64,000 nucleotides of DNA from Glycocaulis sp050485565 (GTDB taxonomy: Bacteria > Pseudomonadota > Alphaproteobacteria > Caulobacterales > Maricaulaceae), in contig NZ_JBJHBQ010000001.1 in the NCBI RefSeq assembly GCF_050485565.1, positions 124,001 through 188,000 of the forward strand, in the 5' to 3' direction. The translations under genes were made by a program, and so were the position numbers. The notes beneath the pieces are model-generated. The model was not told the origin of the DNA, did not search any database, and was given only the letters and a program-made list of their open reading frames with translations. How positions within the stretch are numbered: the first letter of the stretch is position 1; each line of letters opens with the position of its first letter. Shown here piece by piece: positions 50,812 to 58,931 of the stretch.

Positions 50812-51257
50812 GGCGCGCCTTCGCTTTCATGGTCGGGACGTGCCGACGCTTTCCAGGGCGCGGACACATCGGCGAGTACCAGATCAACGCACTCCACCTC
50901 GACTTTGAGCGCGCCGCCACCGGCAAAGGTGAAGACCAGCGTGCCGGACGGGTCTTCCGCCCCGCCCGCAGGCTCAAAGGTCAGCGAGAGCAGGGAGACA
51001 AAGGCATCCGGCGCGCCCCTGCGCAAGCGCTGCGCCTTTACAGATGTGACCGAACCGATCTGCAGGCCGGAGCGTATACGCTCGCCCTTGCCAGCCGGCT
51101 TTTCCCAGCGATAGCGCGTGAAGACAGCCGTAAAGCGCCGGGCGCGGGCCTCGAATTTGAGATCAGCAATGCGCGCAATCGCGTCCTGCAGCGCAGCCGA
51201 AACCGGCGCGACATCACCCTCGTCCTGACCGATGAGGCGTAATGGCTTGCTACTCAT
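50808..51257 (-). CDS. DUF2948 family protein
   Basis: The 149-residue product belongs to DUF2948 of alphaproteobacteria: LRLIGQDEGDVAPVSAALQDAIARIADLKFEARARRFTAVFTRYRWE, then a middle segment and VLADVSAPWKASARPDHE at the end. Function unknown. It overlaps murA by 4 bp and UPF0262 by 4 bp, inside the murA-to-infA cluster. Confidence 0.88.
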   Translation of the reverse strand: MSSKPLRLIGQDEGDVAPVSAALQDAIARIADLKFEARARRFTAVFTRYRWEKPAGKGERIRSGLQIGSVTSVKAQRLRRGAPDAFVSLLSLTFEPAGGAEDPSGTLVFTFAGGGALKVEVECVDLVLADVSAPWKASARPDHESEGAP

Positions 51258-52522
51258 GCCTCTTCCTTCTCCCGGCGGATATCGGCCCCGCAGGCCGACA
51301 ACTTCTCCTCAAGCCGTTCAAAGCCGCGGTCAAGGTGATAAACGCGCGAGACGATGGTTTCTCCCTCCGCCGCCAGACCGGCTATCACCAGCGACACCGA
51401 AGCGCGCAGATCGGTTGCCATCACCGGCGCGCCTTTCAGGGGCGCAGGCCCGCGCACAACCGCCTCATTGCCGCGCACATCAATGCGTGCGCCCAGCCGG
51501 GTCAGCTCCGGCGCGTGCATGAAACGGTTTTCAAATATCGTCTCGCGGATGACAGACGCCCCGTCGGCCAGGCACATCAGCGCCATGAACTGGGCCTGCA
51601 GATCGGTCGGGAAGCCCGGATAGGGCGCGGTCTGCATGTCGACAGCCCTGATCGGACCATTGCGTACGATGCGCACGGAGGTTTCGCCCTCCTCCACCGT
51701 CACGCCGGCCTCGCGAAGGTCCGCCCACAGCGCCTGATTATGCGCCGGCACCATGCCGGTCAGGGTGACATCGCCGCCCGCTGCAGCTGCTGCCATGGCA
51801 TAGGTGCCGGTCTCGATGCGGTCAGCCACCACAGGCCACACAGCGCCATTGAGAGAGGACACGCCCTCAATCGTGATCGTGCCGGTGCCCGCGCCGGAGA
51901 CTTTCGCGCCCATGGCATTGAGGCAATTGGCCAGATCCTCGATCTCTGGCTCGCGCGCGCAGTTTTCCAGCTTTGAAGCGCCCTTCGCCAGCACGGCGGC
52001 CAGCATGGCGTGCTCGGTCGCACCCACGGAGACAAAGGGAAAGACGATATGCCCGCCCTTCAGCCCGCCTGCAGGCGCGTCTGCCAGCACATAGCCCTCT
52101 TCCAGCGTGATGTTCGCGCCCAGCGCTTCCATGGCTTTGAGATGCAAGTCCACGGGACGCGCACCGATGGCGCAGCCGCCGGGCAGGGAGACCTTCGCCT
52201 TGCCCTCGCGCGCCAGCAGCGGCCCCAGCACGTTGAAGGTCGCGCGCATCTTGCGCACCAGATCATAAGGGGCGGTGGTGCCGGTGAGATCTGCGGCCGT
52301 GAGGCTCAGCCGGTTGCCCGCCTGTTCTTCAGCCCTCACGCCCAGATGGGCCAGAAGATGAGCCATGAAACGCGTATCGGCCAGGCGCGGCATGTTCTCG
52401 AGCAGGAGCTCGCCTTCGGTCAGAAGGCATGCCGCCATCAGCTTCAGGGCCGAGTTTTTCGCGCCGGAAACCGGAATGGTGCCGGAAAGCGGCTGTTTCC
52501 CGCGAATGACAATGCGATCCAT
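51254..52522 (-). CDS. murA: UDP-N-acetylglucosamine 1-carboxyvinyltransferase MurA
   Basis: First committed step of peptidoglycan synthesis: transfers enolpyruvate from PEP to UDP-GlcNAc. In the 422-residue protein the inverted alpha-beta prism pattern starts with MDRIVIRGKQPLSGTIPVSGAKNSALKLMAACLLTEG. The catalytic Cys is in GGCAIGARPVDLHLKAMEALGA, so the enzyme should be fosfomycin sensitive (no Cys-to-Asp change). The closing AQFMALMCLADGASVIRETIFENRFMHAPEL and LDRGFERLEEKLSACGADI are typical. It heads the downstream cluster. Confidence 0.97.
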   Translation of the reverse strand: MDRIVIRGKQPLSGTIPVSGAKNSALKLMAACLLTEGELLLENMPRLADTRFMAHLLAHLGVRAEEQAGNRLSLTAADLTGTTAPYDLVRKMRATFNVLGPLLAREGKAKVSLPGGCAIGARPVDLHLKAMEALGANITLEEGYVLADAPAGGLKGGHIVFPFVSVGATEHAMLAAVLAKGASKLENCAREPEIEDLANCLNAMGAKVSGAGTGTITIEGVSSLNGAVWPVVADRIETGTYAMAAAAAGGDVTLTGMVPAHNQALWADLREAGVTVEEGETSVRIVRNGPIRAVDMQTAPYPGFPTDLQAQFMALMCLADGASVIRETIFENRFMHAPELTRLGARIDVRGNEAVVRGPAPLKGAPVMATDLRASVSLVIAGLAAEGETIVSRVYHLDRGFERLEEKLSACGADIRREKEEA

Positions 52523-52594
52523 GAAAACGGTCCTGAAAACGGGTGAGGCAAGGCGGCAATACGCCTGCCATGTAGGATGGGGCTCAGCCCTATC

Positions 52595-52765
52595 CTAGCC
52601 CTGACCGGCGGGCTTTGTGCCAGTCGTTTTTTCAGCGCCGCCTTTCGCCGGTCTGGCGGCTGCCTTGCGCCGGCGCAGATTGGCGCGCAATGCCTCGGCC
52701 AGACGTGCTTCGCGGCTGTCTGATCCGGCCGGCGGGCGAGAGCCCTTATCGGATTTTTTGGTCAT
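52595..52765 (-). CDS. Small basic protein conserved near murA
   Basis: The 56-residue product (MTKKSDKGSRPPAGSDSREA...) contains REARLAEALRANLRRRKAAARP, a basic helix with the RLxxALRANLxRRKxQxR pattern I know from small alphaproteobacterial proteins beside murA. Both ends are disordered and charged. No function known; nucleic-acid or ribosome binding is a guess from charge. The start at 52765 is chosen over a longer frame starting at 52819. Confidence 0.65.
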   Translation of the reverse strand: MTKKSDKGSRPPAGSDSREARLAEALRANLRRRKAAARPAKGGAEKTTGTKPAGQG

Positions 52766-52786
52766 GGGCTGTCTGTGCCATTTCCT

Positions 52787-52822
52787 GTTGTCATCCCCCG
52801 CTTGATGCGGGGGATCCATTCC
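52787..52822. repeat. Dispersed palindromic repeat, inverted copy of the unit at 28799
   Basis: Hairpin ATCCCCCGC-TTGAT-GCGGGGGAT with outer flanks that match the reverse complement of 28799-28834. Stem bases differ from that copy in paired fashion. A further GGCCCGG-N5-CCGGGCC hairpin lies at 52861-52879. Confidence 0.65.
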
Positions 52823-53002
52823 TCATCGGAATGAGAAAGCGGAACTTGTCAGGCATGGGTGGCCCGGACAAGCCGGGCCATGACAATGATGGGGCATTAC
52901 TCCCCCTGCAACAACCGCAAGCGCGCCCTTGGCGGGCGGCAAAACTTGGGCTATACGCCCCGCTCCGGTAGGGCAGGCCTCGCGCGCTGCCCGGCACCGA
53001 AG

Positions 53003-53077
53003 GCCGCTATAGCTCAGGGGTAGAGCGTTCCCTTGGTAAGGGAGAGGTCGAGTGTTCAATTCACTCTAGCGGCACCA
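53003..53077 (+). tRNA. tRNA-Thr (GGT)
   Basis: Cloverleaf of 75 nt: acceptor GCCGCTA/TAGCGGC, D arm GCTCAGGGGTAGAGC, anticodon loop TTGGTAA (anticodon GGT) between TTCCC and GGGAG, T arm GAGTGTTCAATTCACTC, discriminator A and encoded CCA. The following 2.4 kb is an AT-richer accessory region. Confidence 0.96.
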
Positions 53078-53111
53078 TTTTTCTGATCGAACGCCTCGAT
53101 GGCAGCGGCCG

Positions 53112-54206
53112 CTAGAATGGCAAGATTTCCTGTTCTTCGATTTTGGCAGCAGCTGAATCAGAGAACTGTATGCCCCGCGAAGCTCCGAGTTGCCTAATTA
53201 CCTGAGTTATGTGATGCGCGGTGTTTAGCTCCCGCCATGTCGATGCGTTCCCAGGCCCGCAAAGACCATGAGCAATTTTGTTAATTTGATTGTCAGCATA
53301 CGAAAACGACGGGCTGACGAACTCTTTCATTGCAACCAGTCTCTGGCAAACCTCTCGCATAACTGATTGGTCTGTGCCTTCAGACGCGCCACGGACAACA
53401 ACACAATCAGTTGTGCCGGTGAACCGAATGTGTCGGATCGCCCTGGCTCCGCCCTTCCGAGGAAAGACGATTTTGGACGAGTCGGCACCATAGTCTCCAA
53501 ACATGAGCTGTCCGGGAGCCAAAGAACACTCCTGTGCCGCCTCGTTGAACACTCTCCACTCATCCCGTGGGACGCGAAACTCACCACCAGCGTCCGCAGG
53601 GTTCCAACTTGGAAACGATGAACCTTGGAACACTATCCGACCCCATCTGGCGAAAGCGCTAGCCTGTTCGAATATCTGCGCGACGGACCCAGCAACACCC
53701 TCGATCTCGAGAGGGGCCCCTGCGAAATCAATGAACAAAGTGCAGTCCTCGGGGGAACAGTTCAGCCGGCGAAGAGCGACCAAGCACTTCTCAATTTCAT
53801 CAAGATTCTGATATGCGACCAGAATTCCCAAACGGGGAAAAATCGGCTTCAATGCACGCCTAACAAACGGCCCTTCAATATCACTGGGAGAAAGTAGCGC
53901 GGTAATTTGTGGGTTTCGTGATTGAGCAACCGCATAAAGACGGACCAAACCCGCCTGTCCAAGAGTAAGCGCCACGTACTTCGCATCCAGATACGCAACC
54001 CCTGATGCCCAGTGCTTCCCAATACGTTCAGCGGTGAGGTAAGCAAGTTCATCAGCCGAAAGCGGGCGACCCTTCTCCGGATCAACGTCCTTGAGCGATG
54101 GAATAATAAACCTTGGCTCCAAATGCTTCCGGATATCGGGGGCAACTCTTGCGGCAGCCAAATACTCGCCTTGTTTGAAGCGCAGCGCGGGAGAATACCA
54201 GAACAT
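53112..54206 (-). CDS. T4-beta-like family protein (accessory, putative defence)
   Basis: The 364-residue protein resembles the phage T4 beta family: it begins YSPALRFKQGEYLAAARVAPDIRKHLEPRFIIPS, the usual xxPxLKxKxGExxAL pattern, and has DCTLFIDFAGAPLEIEGVAGSV and WGRIVFQGSSFPSWNP, the strand-rich central pattern of that family. No enzymatic motif is recognised. Base composition is lower in GC than the host, and it directly follows tRNA-Thr (opposite orientation). The gene for an XRE-ImmA protein precedes it by 17 bp on the same strand, so the two are probably one operon. The function of the family is not established. Confidence 0.75.
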   Translation of the reverse strand: MFWYSPALRFKQGEYLAAARVAPDIRKHLEPRFIIPSLKDVDPEKGRPLSADELAYLTAERIGKHWASGVAYLDAKYVALTLGQAGLVRLYAVAQSRNPQITALLSPSDIEGPFVRRALKPIFPRLGILVAYQNLDEIEKCLVALRRLNCSPEDCTLFIDFAGAPLEIEGVAGSVAQIFEQASAFARWGRIVFQGSSFPSWNPADAGGEFRVPRDEWRVFNEAAQECSLAPGQLMFGDYGADSSKIVFPRKGGARAIRHIRFTGTTDCVVVRGASEGTDQSVMREVCQRLVAMKEFVSPSFSYADNQINKIAHGLCGPGNASTWRELNTAHHITQVIRQLGASRGIQFSDSAAAKIEEQEILPF

Positions 54207-54223
54207 GGGACTTCCTCTACAAT

Positions 54224-55495
54224 TTACGTGGAAAACAGGCTTCTGACACTTCCCCGGCCGATTTTATCGTTGAATATCTTATAGTTATTTCGCTCCATCC
54301 TGATGCGTCCGAAAACGATCGCGGGATGTATGTTCATCTTTGAAGCAAACGCTTCAATCACTCCGCTGTCAGATGCTATGCGGGCGGTTGACCTGCGCCA
54401 AACTTCGTCAGCAATTAGGAGGTTTGATGCAAAGTGATCAGCCTCACGCTCCTGAACATCTGTTGATTCTGCATCCATTTCATCGAAAAAGCCGACCGCC
54501 AATCCGGTGCTGTAGTGGAGAATTACGTGACCCAGCTCATGCATCAATGTAAACCAGAAATTATCTATAGAATCCCTTCTAAGTGTTAATCCAATAACCG
54601 GAACCCCATCTTCGATAAATGCAGCCCCATCTATAGAAAGCCCTGGCACTTGCCTTTCTGTTATCAGCAATATTCCACGCTCATTAAGTGCTTGCACCGC
54701 CCGGAGGGGGCCGTCGGCGTATTGGCTCAAATGAGCAAACTTTGGGAGCCATTCAATGTCGGTGATATCGAACTTGCCCTCTAAGGACGGCAGCTTTTCG
54801 CGCGCGACCGTCCCAACACGCGCCCTCCATGCGTGCAAAAGGACGTCTTCACTGTGATCGCTTGCCTTTAGCCCTGTCCGCAACAAGGACGGGCTGCCGT
54901 ATTCGATACGATTTTCTGCTATGTATTGTTGTAATTTAGATTCAGTAATATCGCCGTCAAACCAACCGCTCTCCCTTCCGTGCTTAATTATTTTTTTTAT
55001 ATCAGCCTTTGATACATCCGATATAACCCAATCCAACCCTCGGAGTTCTGGATTTTTTTCAATTGAAGCTCTAAGACGAACACCAAGCAAGGTGGCAATT
55101 CGAACGTAATTTTTTAAACTTATCGAACGATATTTTTCGGACTCATATCTTTGAATTTGTTGCTCTTTTAAACCTAGCCGCCAAGCAAGGTCCCTTTGTG
55201 AATACCCCTTGGCTATTCGAGCAACTATCAACGTTAAGCCCGCCTCACCCCCTATATAGCTTTCCAACAACGCAGCATCTTTGTTTTCTTTCGCGGCTTC
55301 GTATGCGCGGATCGCCGAGCTCAGCGCCTCACGCTCCGCACGGACTGCGTTCACGACTGAAATCATGACCGAATGCGGCAGGCCAATCGCTGCTTGCTGA
55401 AGGGCTTTTTTTGAACTGAGCGCTTCTGCAAGCCGCTCCAGTCGGGCCTTCGCATCCCGGAGCTCGCGTTCATTTAGGATGATCGTATGTCTCAT
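54224..55495 (-). CDS. XRE-family HTH / ImmA-IrrE metallopeptidase fusion
   Basis: The 423-residue protein has three parts. A coiled N-terminal segment (residues 1-75, ILNERELRDAKARLERLAEAL) is followed by a Cro/C1-type helix-turn-helix at about 86-140 (LTLIVARIAKGYSQRDLAWRLGLKEQQIQRYESEKYRSISL). The C-terminal domain is an ImmA/IrrE zinc protease: WFTLMHELGHVILH gives HExxH at His319-Glu320 and His323, and QEREADHFASNLL gives the third-ligand region. Such fusions cleave or displace repressors in mobile elements and stress switches, or act as antitoxins. Start ATG 55495 is preferred because a perfect 16-bp inverted repeat lies 15 bp upstream. AT-rich relative to the host. Confidence 0.85.
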   Translation of the reverse strand: MRHTIILNERELRDAKARLERLAEALSSKKALQQAAIGLPHSVMISVVNAVRAEREALSSAIRAYEAAKENKDAALLESYIGGEAGLTLIVARIAKGYSQRDLAWRLGLKEQQIQRYESEKYRSISLKNYVRIATLLGVRLRASIEKNPELRGLDWVISDVSKADIKKIIKHGRESGWFDGDITESKLQQYIAENRIEYGSPSLLRTGLKASDHSEDVLLHAWRARVGTVAREKLPSLEGKFDITDIEWLPKFAHLSQYADGPLRAVQALNERGILLITERQVPGLSIDGAAFIEDGVPVIGLTLRRDSIDNFWFTLMHELGHVILHYSTGLAVGFFDEMDAESTDVQEREADHFASNLLIADEVWRRSTARIASDSGVIEAFASKMNIHPAIVFGRIRMERNNYKIFNDKIGRGSVRSLFST

Positions 55496-55509
55496 ACAGC
55501 CATGCAGAA

Positions 55510-55554
55510 CACAACTTTTATGTTGGGTCAACTGAGCGCAACATAAAAGTTGTG
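55510..55554. promoter_or_regulatory. Exact 16-bp inverted repeat: operator candidate of the XRE-ImmA gene
   Basis: Arms CACAACTTTTATGTTG (55510-55525) and CAACATAAAAGTTGTG (55539-55554) are perfect reverse complements with a 13-bp spacer. Each arm is also a dyad of form CAAC-N6-GTTG, giving two operator half-site pairs 27 bp apart. The element ends 15 bp from the start of a HTH protein, so autoregulation is the simplest reading. Confidence 0.65.
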
Positions 55555-55632
55555 GACAACATCCCCACGATTGGGCTTTCGCCATTTCCGGGTTAGGTTT
55601 GCTGTCAGGTCACCAGCTGACGGAACCCCTCC

Positions 55633-57096
55633 ATGTCCGTGATGCGATTATCCTCTGCGAAACTCCTGCTGACGCCTGTGCGGCTCTTTTGCGCCGGCCT
55701 TATCGCGCTGGGCGCAGTGATGCTGGCTGCAGGCGCGCTGGCGCGGCAGGCCGAGAGCGCTGGCAGCACGGTGCATCTGGTCAGCCTGCAAGGCGCTATC
55801 GGTCCGGCGCGGGCAGGCCATGTGGTGCGCGTGATCGAGCGTGCGGCAGGTGAGGCGGACGCTGTCATCATCGAGATGGATACGCCGGGCGGCCTCGTCG
55901 ATGCGATGCGCGATATCAATAATGCCATTCTCGCCTCTCCTGTGCCGGTGATCGTCCATGTCGCGCCCACGGGCGCGCGGGCGACCAGCGCCGGGGCCTA
56001 TATCCTCTATGCGGCCCACGTGGCCGCGATGGCGCCAGGCAGCACGGTCGGCGCAGCAACGCCTGTCACCATGGGCGGTGCGCCGGGCGGTCCGCCGCAA
56101 ACGCCTGATGAGGGCGAAGAGGAGAACAGCGAGCCGGGCAATGCGCTGGAGGAGGCAGCACGCCAGCGCAGCGAGCCGGCCACCCGTCAGGCACCGGGCA
56201 ATGACGAGGCCATGCGCAACAAGATGGTCAACGATTCAGTGGCCTATATCCGCGCGCTGGCAGAGCTGCGCGGGCGCAATGCTGACTGGGCCGAGCGCGC
56301 GGTGCGCGAGGGCGTAAGCCTGACCTATAGCGAGGCGGTCAGCGAGAATGTCGCCGATTTCGTGGCTAGATCCACTGACGAGCTGCTTGCCCTCGCCAGC
56401 GGACGCATTGTGATGCTGGGCGATGGCAGCGAGGTGACACTGGCGCTCGAAGGCGCGGCCGTTGAGCGGGCCGAGATGAGCCTGCCCACGCAGATCCTTA
56501 CCGTCATTACCGACCCCAATATCGCCTTCCTGCTGCTCAATCTGGGCTTTATCGGGCTTCTGGTGAGCTTCTATAACGGGCTGGAGCCGATCACCTTCGT
56601 GGCCGGGCTGATCTGCATCATTGTGGGCCTTTATGCCCTCAACACCCTGCCCCTCAACTATGCGGGCGCGGCGCTGATCGTGCTGGGGCTGGGGCTGTTG
56701 ATCGCGGAGGTGTTCATCGCCTCCTTCGGATTGCTGGCACTGGGCGGGGTGGTGGCCTTTGCCATTGGCGCGCTGATGCTGGTCGATACCGATGTGGAGG
56801 GCCTGCGCATTGACTGGCCGCTGGTGCTGGCGATGAGCGCGATCATGGGTGTCTCGGTACTGCTGGCAGGCAGCTATGGCCTCGCAGCGCAGGCGCGCAA
56901 GGTGGTCACTGGCCGCGAAGGCCTGACGGGGGCCACCGGCACCGTGTTAAACTGGCTCAATGGCGCAGGCCATGTGCAGGTGGAGGGCGAGCGCTGGCAG
57001 GCGGTGTCCTCTGATGATCTGCAACCGGGTGACAGCGTAAAAGTCGTTTCGGTGGACGGGCTGACCGTAAAGGTGAAATCTTCGGGCCGGAGCTAA
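55633..57096 (+). CDS. NfeD-family membrane-bound serine protease (ClpP-class)
   Basis: The 487-residue long-form NfeD protein has an N-terminal signal anchor (to about residue 35), a ClpP/crotonase-like protease domain (VHLVSLQGAIGPARAGHVVRVIERAAGEADAVIIEMDTPGGLVDAMRDI, then ATSAGAYILYAAHVAAMAPGSTVGAATPV with the catalytic Ser, and the Lys in NKMVNDSVAYIRALAELRGRNADWAE). About four membrane segments and a C-terminal NfeD OB-fold (TGREGLTGATGTVLNWLNGAGHVQVEGERWQAVSSDDLQPG) follow. It precedes a stomatin-like gene by 36 bp, the known operon partnership for membrane-protein quality control. Confidence 0.93.
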   Translation: MSVMRLSSAKLLLTPVRLFCAGLIALGAVMLAAGALARQAESAGSTVHLVSLQGAIGPARAGHVVRVIERAAGEADAVIIEMDTPGGLVDAMRDINNAILASPVPVIVHVAPTGARATSAGAYILYAAHVAAMAPGSTVGAATPVTMGGAPGGPPQTPDEGEEENSEPGNALEEAARQRSEPATRQAPGNDEAMRNKMVNDSVAYIRALAELRGRNADWAERAVREGVSLTYSEAVSENVADFVARSTDELLALASGRIVMLGDGSEVTLALEGAAVERAEMSLPTQILTVITDPNIAFLLLNLGFIGLLVSFYNGLEPITFVAGLICIIVGLYALNTLPLNYAGAALIVLGLGLLIAEVFIASFGLLALGGVVAFAIGALMLVDTDVEGLRIDWPLVLAMSAIMGVSVLLAGSYGLAAQARKVVTGREGLTGATGTVLNWLNGAGHVQVEGERWQAVSSDDLQPGDSVKVVSVDGLTVKVKSSGRS

Positions 57097-57132
57097 ACCG
57101 CTGCCGGCAAGGCAATCTGGAAGGAGAACGCT

Positions 57133-57909
57133 ATGGCGGAACTGGGCATGAATATCGGGTTTCTGCTGGGCCTTGCGGCCGTGGCGTTTGCCTTCCTGTC
57201 CTCAGCAATCAAGATTTTGCGCGAGTATGAGCGCGGCGTGATATTCACACTCGGGCGCTATTCGGGAACCTCAGGTCCGGGCCTCATCATCCTCATTCCC
57301 ATCGTCCAGCAGATGGTGAAGGTTGATCTGCGCATCGTCGCCGAAGACGTACCGAGCCAGGATGTGATCAGCCAGGACAATGTGTCGGTGCGCGTCAACG
57401 CCGTGCTCTATTACCGCATTGTCGATCCGCAGCGCGCGATCAACCAGGTCAGCGATTTTCGCGAAGCGACCAGCCAGCTGGCCCAGACCACGCTGCGCTC
57501 GGTGCTCGGCAAGCACGATCTCGATGAAATGCTCTCCCAGCGCGACAAGCTGAACGAGGATATCCAGGCCATTCTGGACTCCCAGACCGAGGCGTGGGGC
57601 ATCAAGGTCTCCAATGTCGAGATCAAGCATGTTGATCTGGATACATCCATGATCCGCGCCATCGCCCGTCAGGCCGAGGCCGAGCGCGAGCGGCGCGCCA
57701 AGGTCATCATCGCCGAGGGCGAGCAACAGGCCGCAGCCAAGCTGGCAGAAGCGGCCGAGGTGCTGGCCCGTCAGGACGGCGCGATGCAGCTGCGCTATCT
57801 GGGCACGCTGCAGGAAATTGGCGGCAAGGGTTCCAACACCATCGTCTTCCCGATGGCCGGCGATCTCATCGCCAACCTCACCGCGCCGCGCGGCGGAGGC
57901 CAGAGCTGA
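57133..57909 (+). CDS. SPFH/stomatin-like (slipin) protein
   Basis: The 258-residue product has an N-terminal membrane helix (MNIGFLLGLAAVAFAFLSSAIKIL), then the SPFH domain: REYERGVIFTLGRYSGTSGPGLIILIPIVQQMVKVDLRIVAEDVPSQDVISQDNVSVRVNAVLYYRIVDPQRAINQV, and a coiled-coil tail (RQAEAERERRAKVIIAEGEQQAAAKLAEAAEVL). Slipins oligomerise in membranes and are substrates or partners of the NfeD protease encoded upstream. The GGAAGGAGAAC ribosome-binding site is strong. Confidence 0.93.
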   Translation: MAELGMNIGFLLGLAAVAFAFLSSAIKILREYERGVIFTLGRYSGTSGPGLIILIPIVQQMVKVDLRIVAEDVPSQDVISQDNVSVRVNAVLYYRIVDPQRAINQVSDFREATSQLAQTTLRSVLGKHDLDEMLSQRDKLNEDIQAILDSQTEAWGIKVSNVEIKHVDLDTSMIRAIARQAEAERERRAKVIIAEGEQQAAAKLAEAAEVLARQDGAMQLRYLGTLQEIGGKGSNTIVFPMAGDLIANLTAPRGGGQS

Positions 57910-57926
57910 CCGTCATAACTGCCGGC

Positions 57927-58931
57927 ATGCATAGCGCGCTGTTTCCGGATATTGCGGCCCGGGAGGCGGGCCTGCTGCCCGTGTCTGAGGGGCATTCCCT
58001 CTATTGGGAGCGGTCAGGGCTTGAGGGCGGGCGCACGCTTCTTTTCCTGCATGGCGGGCCGGGATCAGGCGCGAATGCGCGCCACCGGCGCTATGCCGAT
58101 CCGGCCATCTGGGAGACCATCCAGTTTGACCAGCGCGGGTGCGGGCGCTCCGCCCCGCTGTTTGAGCTATATGCCAACACTACTGCGCACCTGATCGAGG
58201 ATATCGAGGCGCTGCGCGAGCATCTGGGTCTTGTGCGGTTTGACTGCGTGATGGGTGCCAGCTGGGGCACCACGCTGGCGCTGGCCTATGCGCAGGCGCA
58301 CCCGGAGCGTGCGGGAAACGTGCTGGTCGAGGGCGTCTTCATGGCGACCCGCCGCGAGCTGGACTGGTGGCATGGCACGGCCGGGGCGGGCGCAGTCTAT
58401 CCCGATGCGCATGACTGGCTGATGCGTGGCGTGCCGGAGGCGCTGCATGATGATCCGCCCGGCTTTGCCCGCTGGGCGCTGGAAGCCATGCAGACAGAGC
58501 TGGCCGCCGGTGCGCCGCTGCTGGCAAAGCTGGACGATCCTGATGGTGAGGCCGTGCTGAAGGACAGCGTGATATTCCGCTGGATCGCCTATGAGGAATT
58601 GCTCTCACATCTGGAAGCGACGCCGCAGAGCGCGCTGGCGAACTTACGCGCCAAGGGCCGCGACAAGCTGATCTCCACTGCCCTCATCGAAGCGCATTAT
58701 TTCTCCAATAACTGCTTCCTTGAGGAGGGCCAGTTGCTGACCAACGCGCGCCGCCTTTCCATGCCGGTGCATATCGTCCACAGCCGCTATGACATGGTGT
58801 GTCCGCTGCAATCGGCCTTCGATCTGAAGGACGCCGCGCCGGACGCGACCCTGACCATTGTCCCGGCCCATGGACATGCCATGAGCGAGCCGGTCTTCAA
58901 GGTGGTGCGCAATCTGATCGCCAGTCTTTAA
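57927..58931 (+). CDS. pip: Proline iminopeptidase (alpha/beta hydrolase)
   Basis: Releases N-terminal proline. The 334-residue product has the family marks LLFLHGGPGSG, IQFDQRGCGRSAP, the nucleophile elbow VMGASWGTTLALAYAQ with catalytic Ser, and a C-terminal HSRYDMVCPLQSAFDL and VPAHGHAMSEP (catalytic Asp and His). The lid region has WWHGTAGAGAVYPDAHDWL. It lies 18 bp after the slipin gene on the same strand, so co-transcription is possible. The stop shares a TTAA with the convergent GNAT gene. Confidence 0.92.
   Translation: MHSALFPDIAAREAGLLPVSEGHSLYWERSGLEGGRTLLFLHGGPGSGANARHRRYADPAIWETIQFDQRGCGRSAPLFELYANTTAHLIEDIEALREHLGLVRFDCVMGASWGTTLALAYAQAHPERAGNVLVEGVFMATRRELDWWHGTAGAGAVYPDAHDWLMRGVPEALHDDPPGFARWALEAMQTELAAGAPLLAKLDDPDGEAVLKDSVIFRWIAYEELLSHLEATPQSALANLRAKGRDKLISTALIEAHYFSNNCFLEEGQLLTNARRLSMPVHIVHSRYDMVCPLQSAFDLKDAAPDATLTIVPAHGHAMSEPVFKVVRNLIASL

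Noticed and set aside
53003..55620. Integrative element using tRNA-Thr as attachment site
   Set aside because: No integrase gene and no repeat of the tRNA 3' end was found near 55500-55620, so only a horizontally acquired island is claimed.
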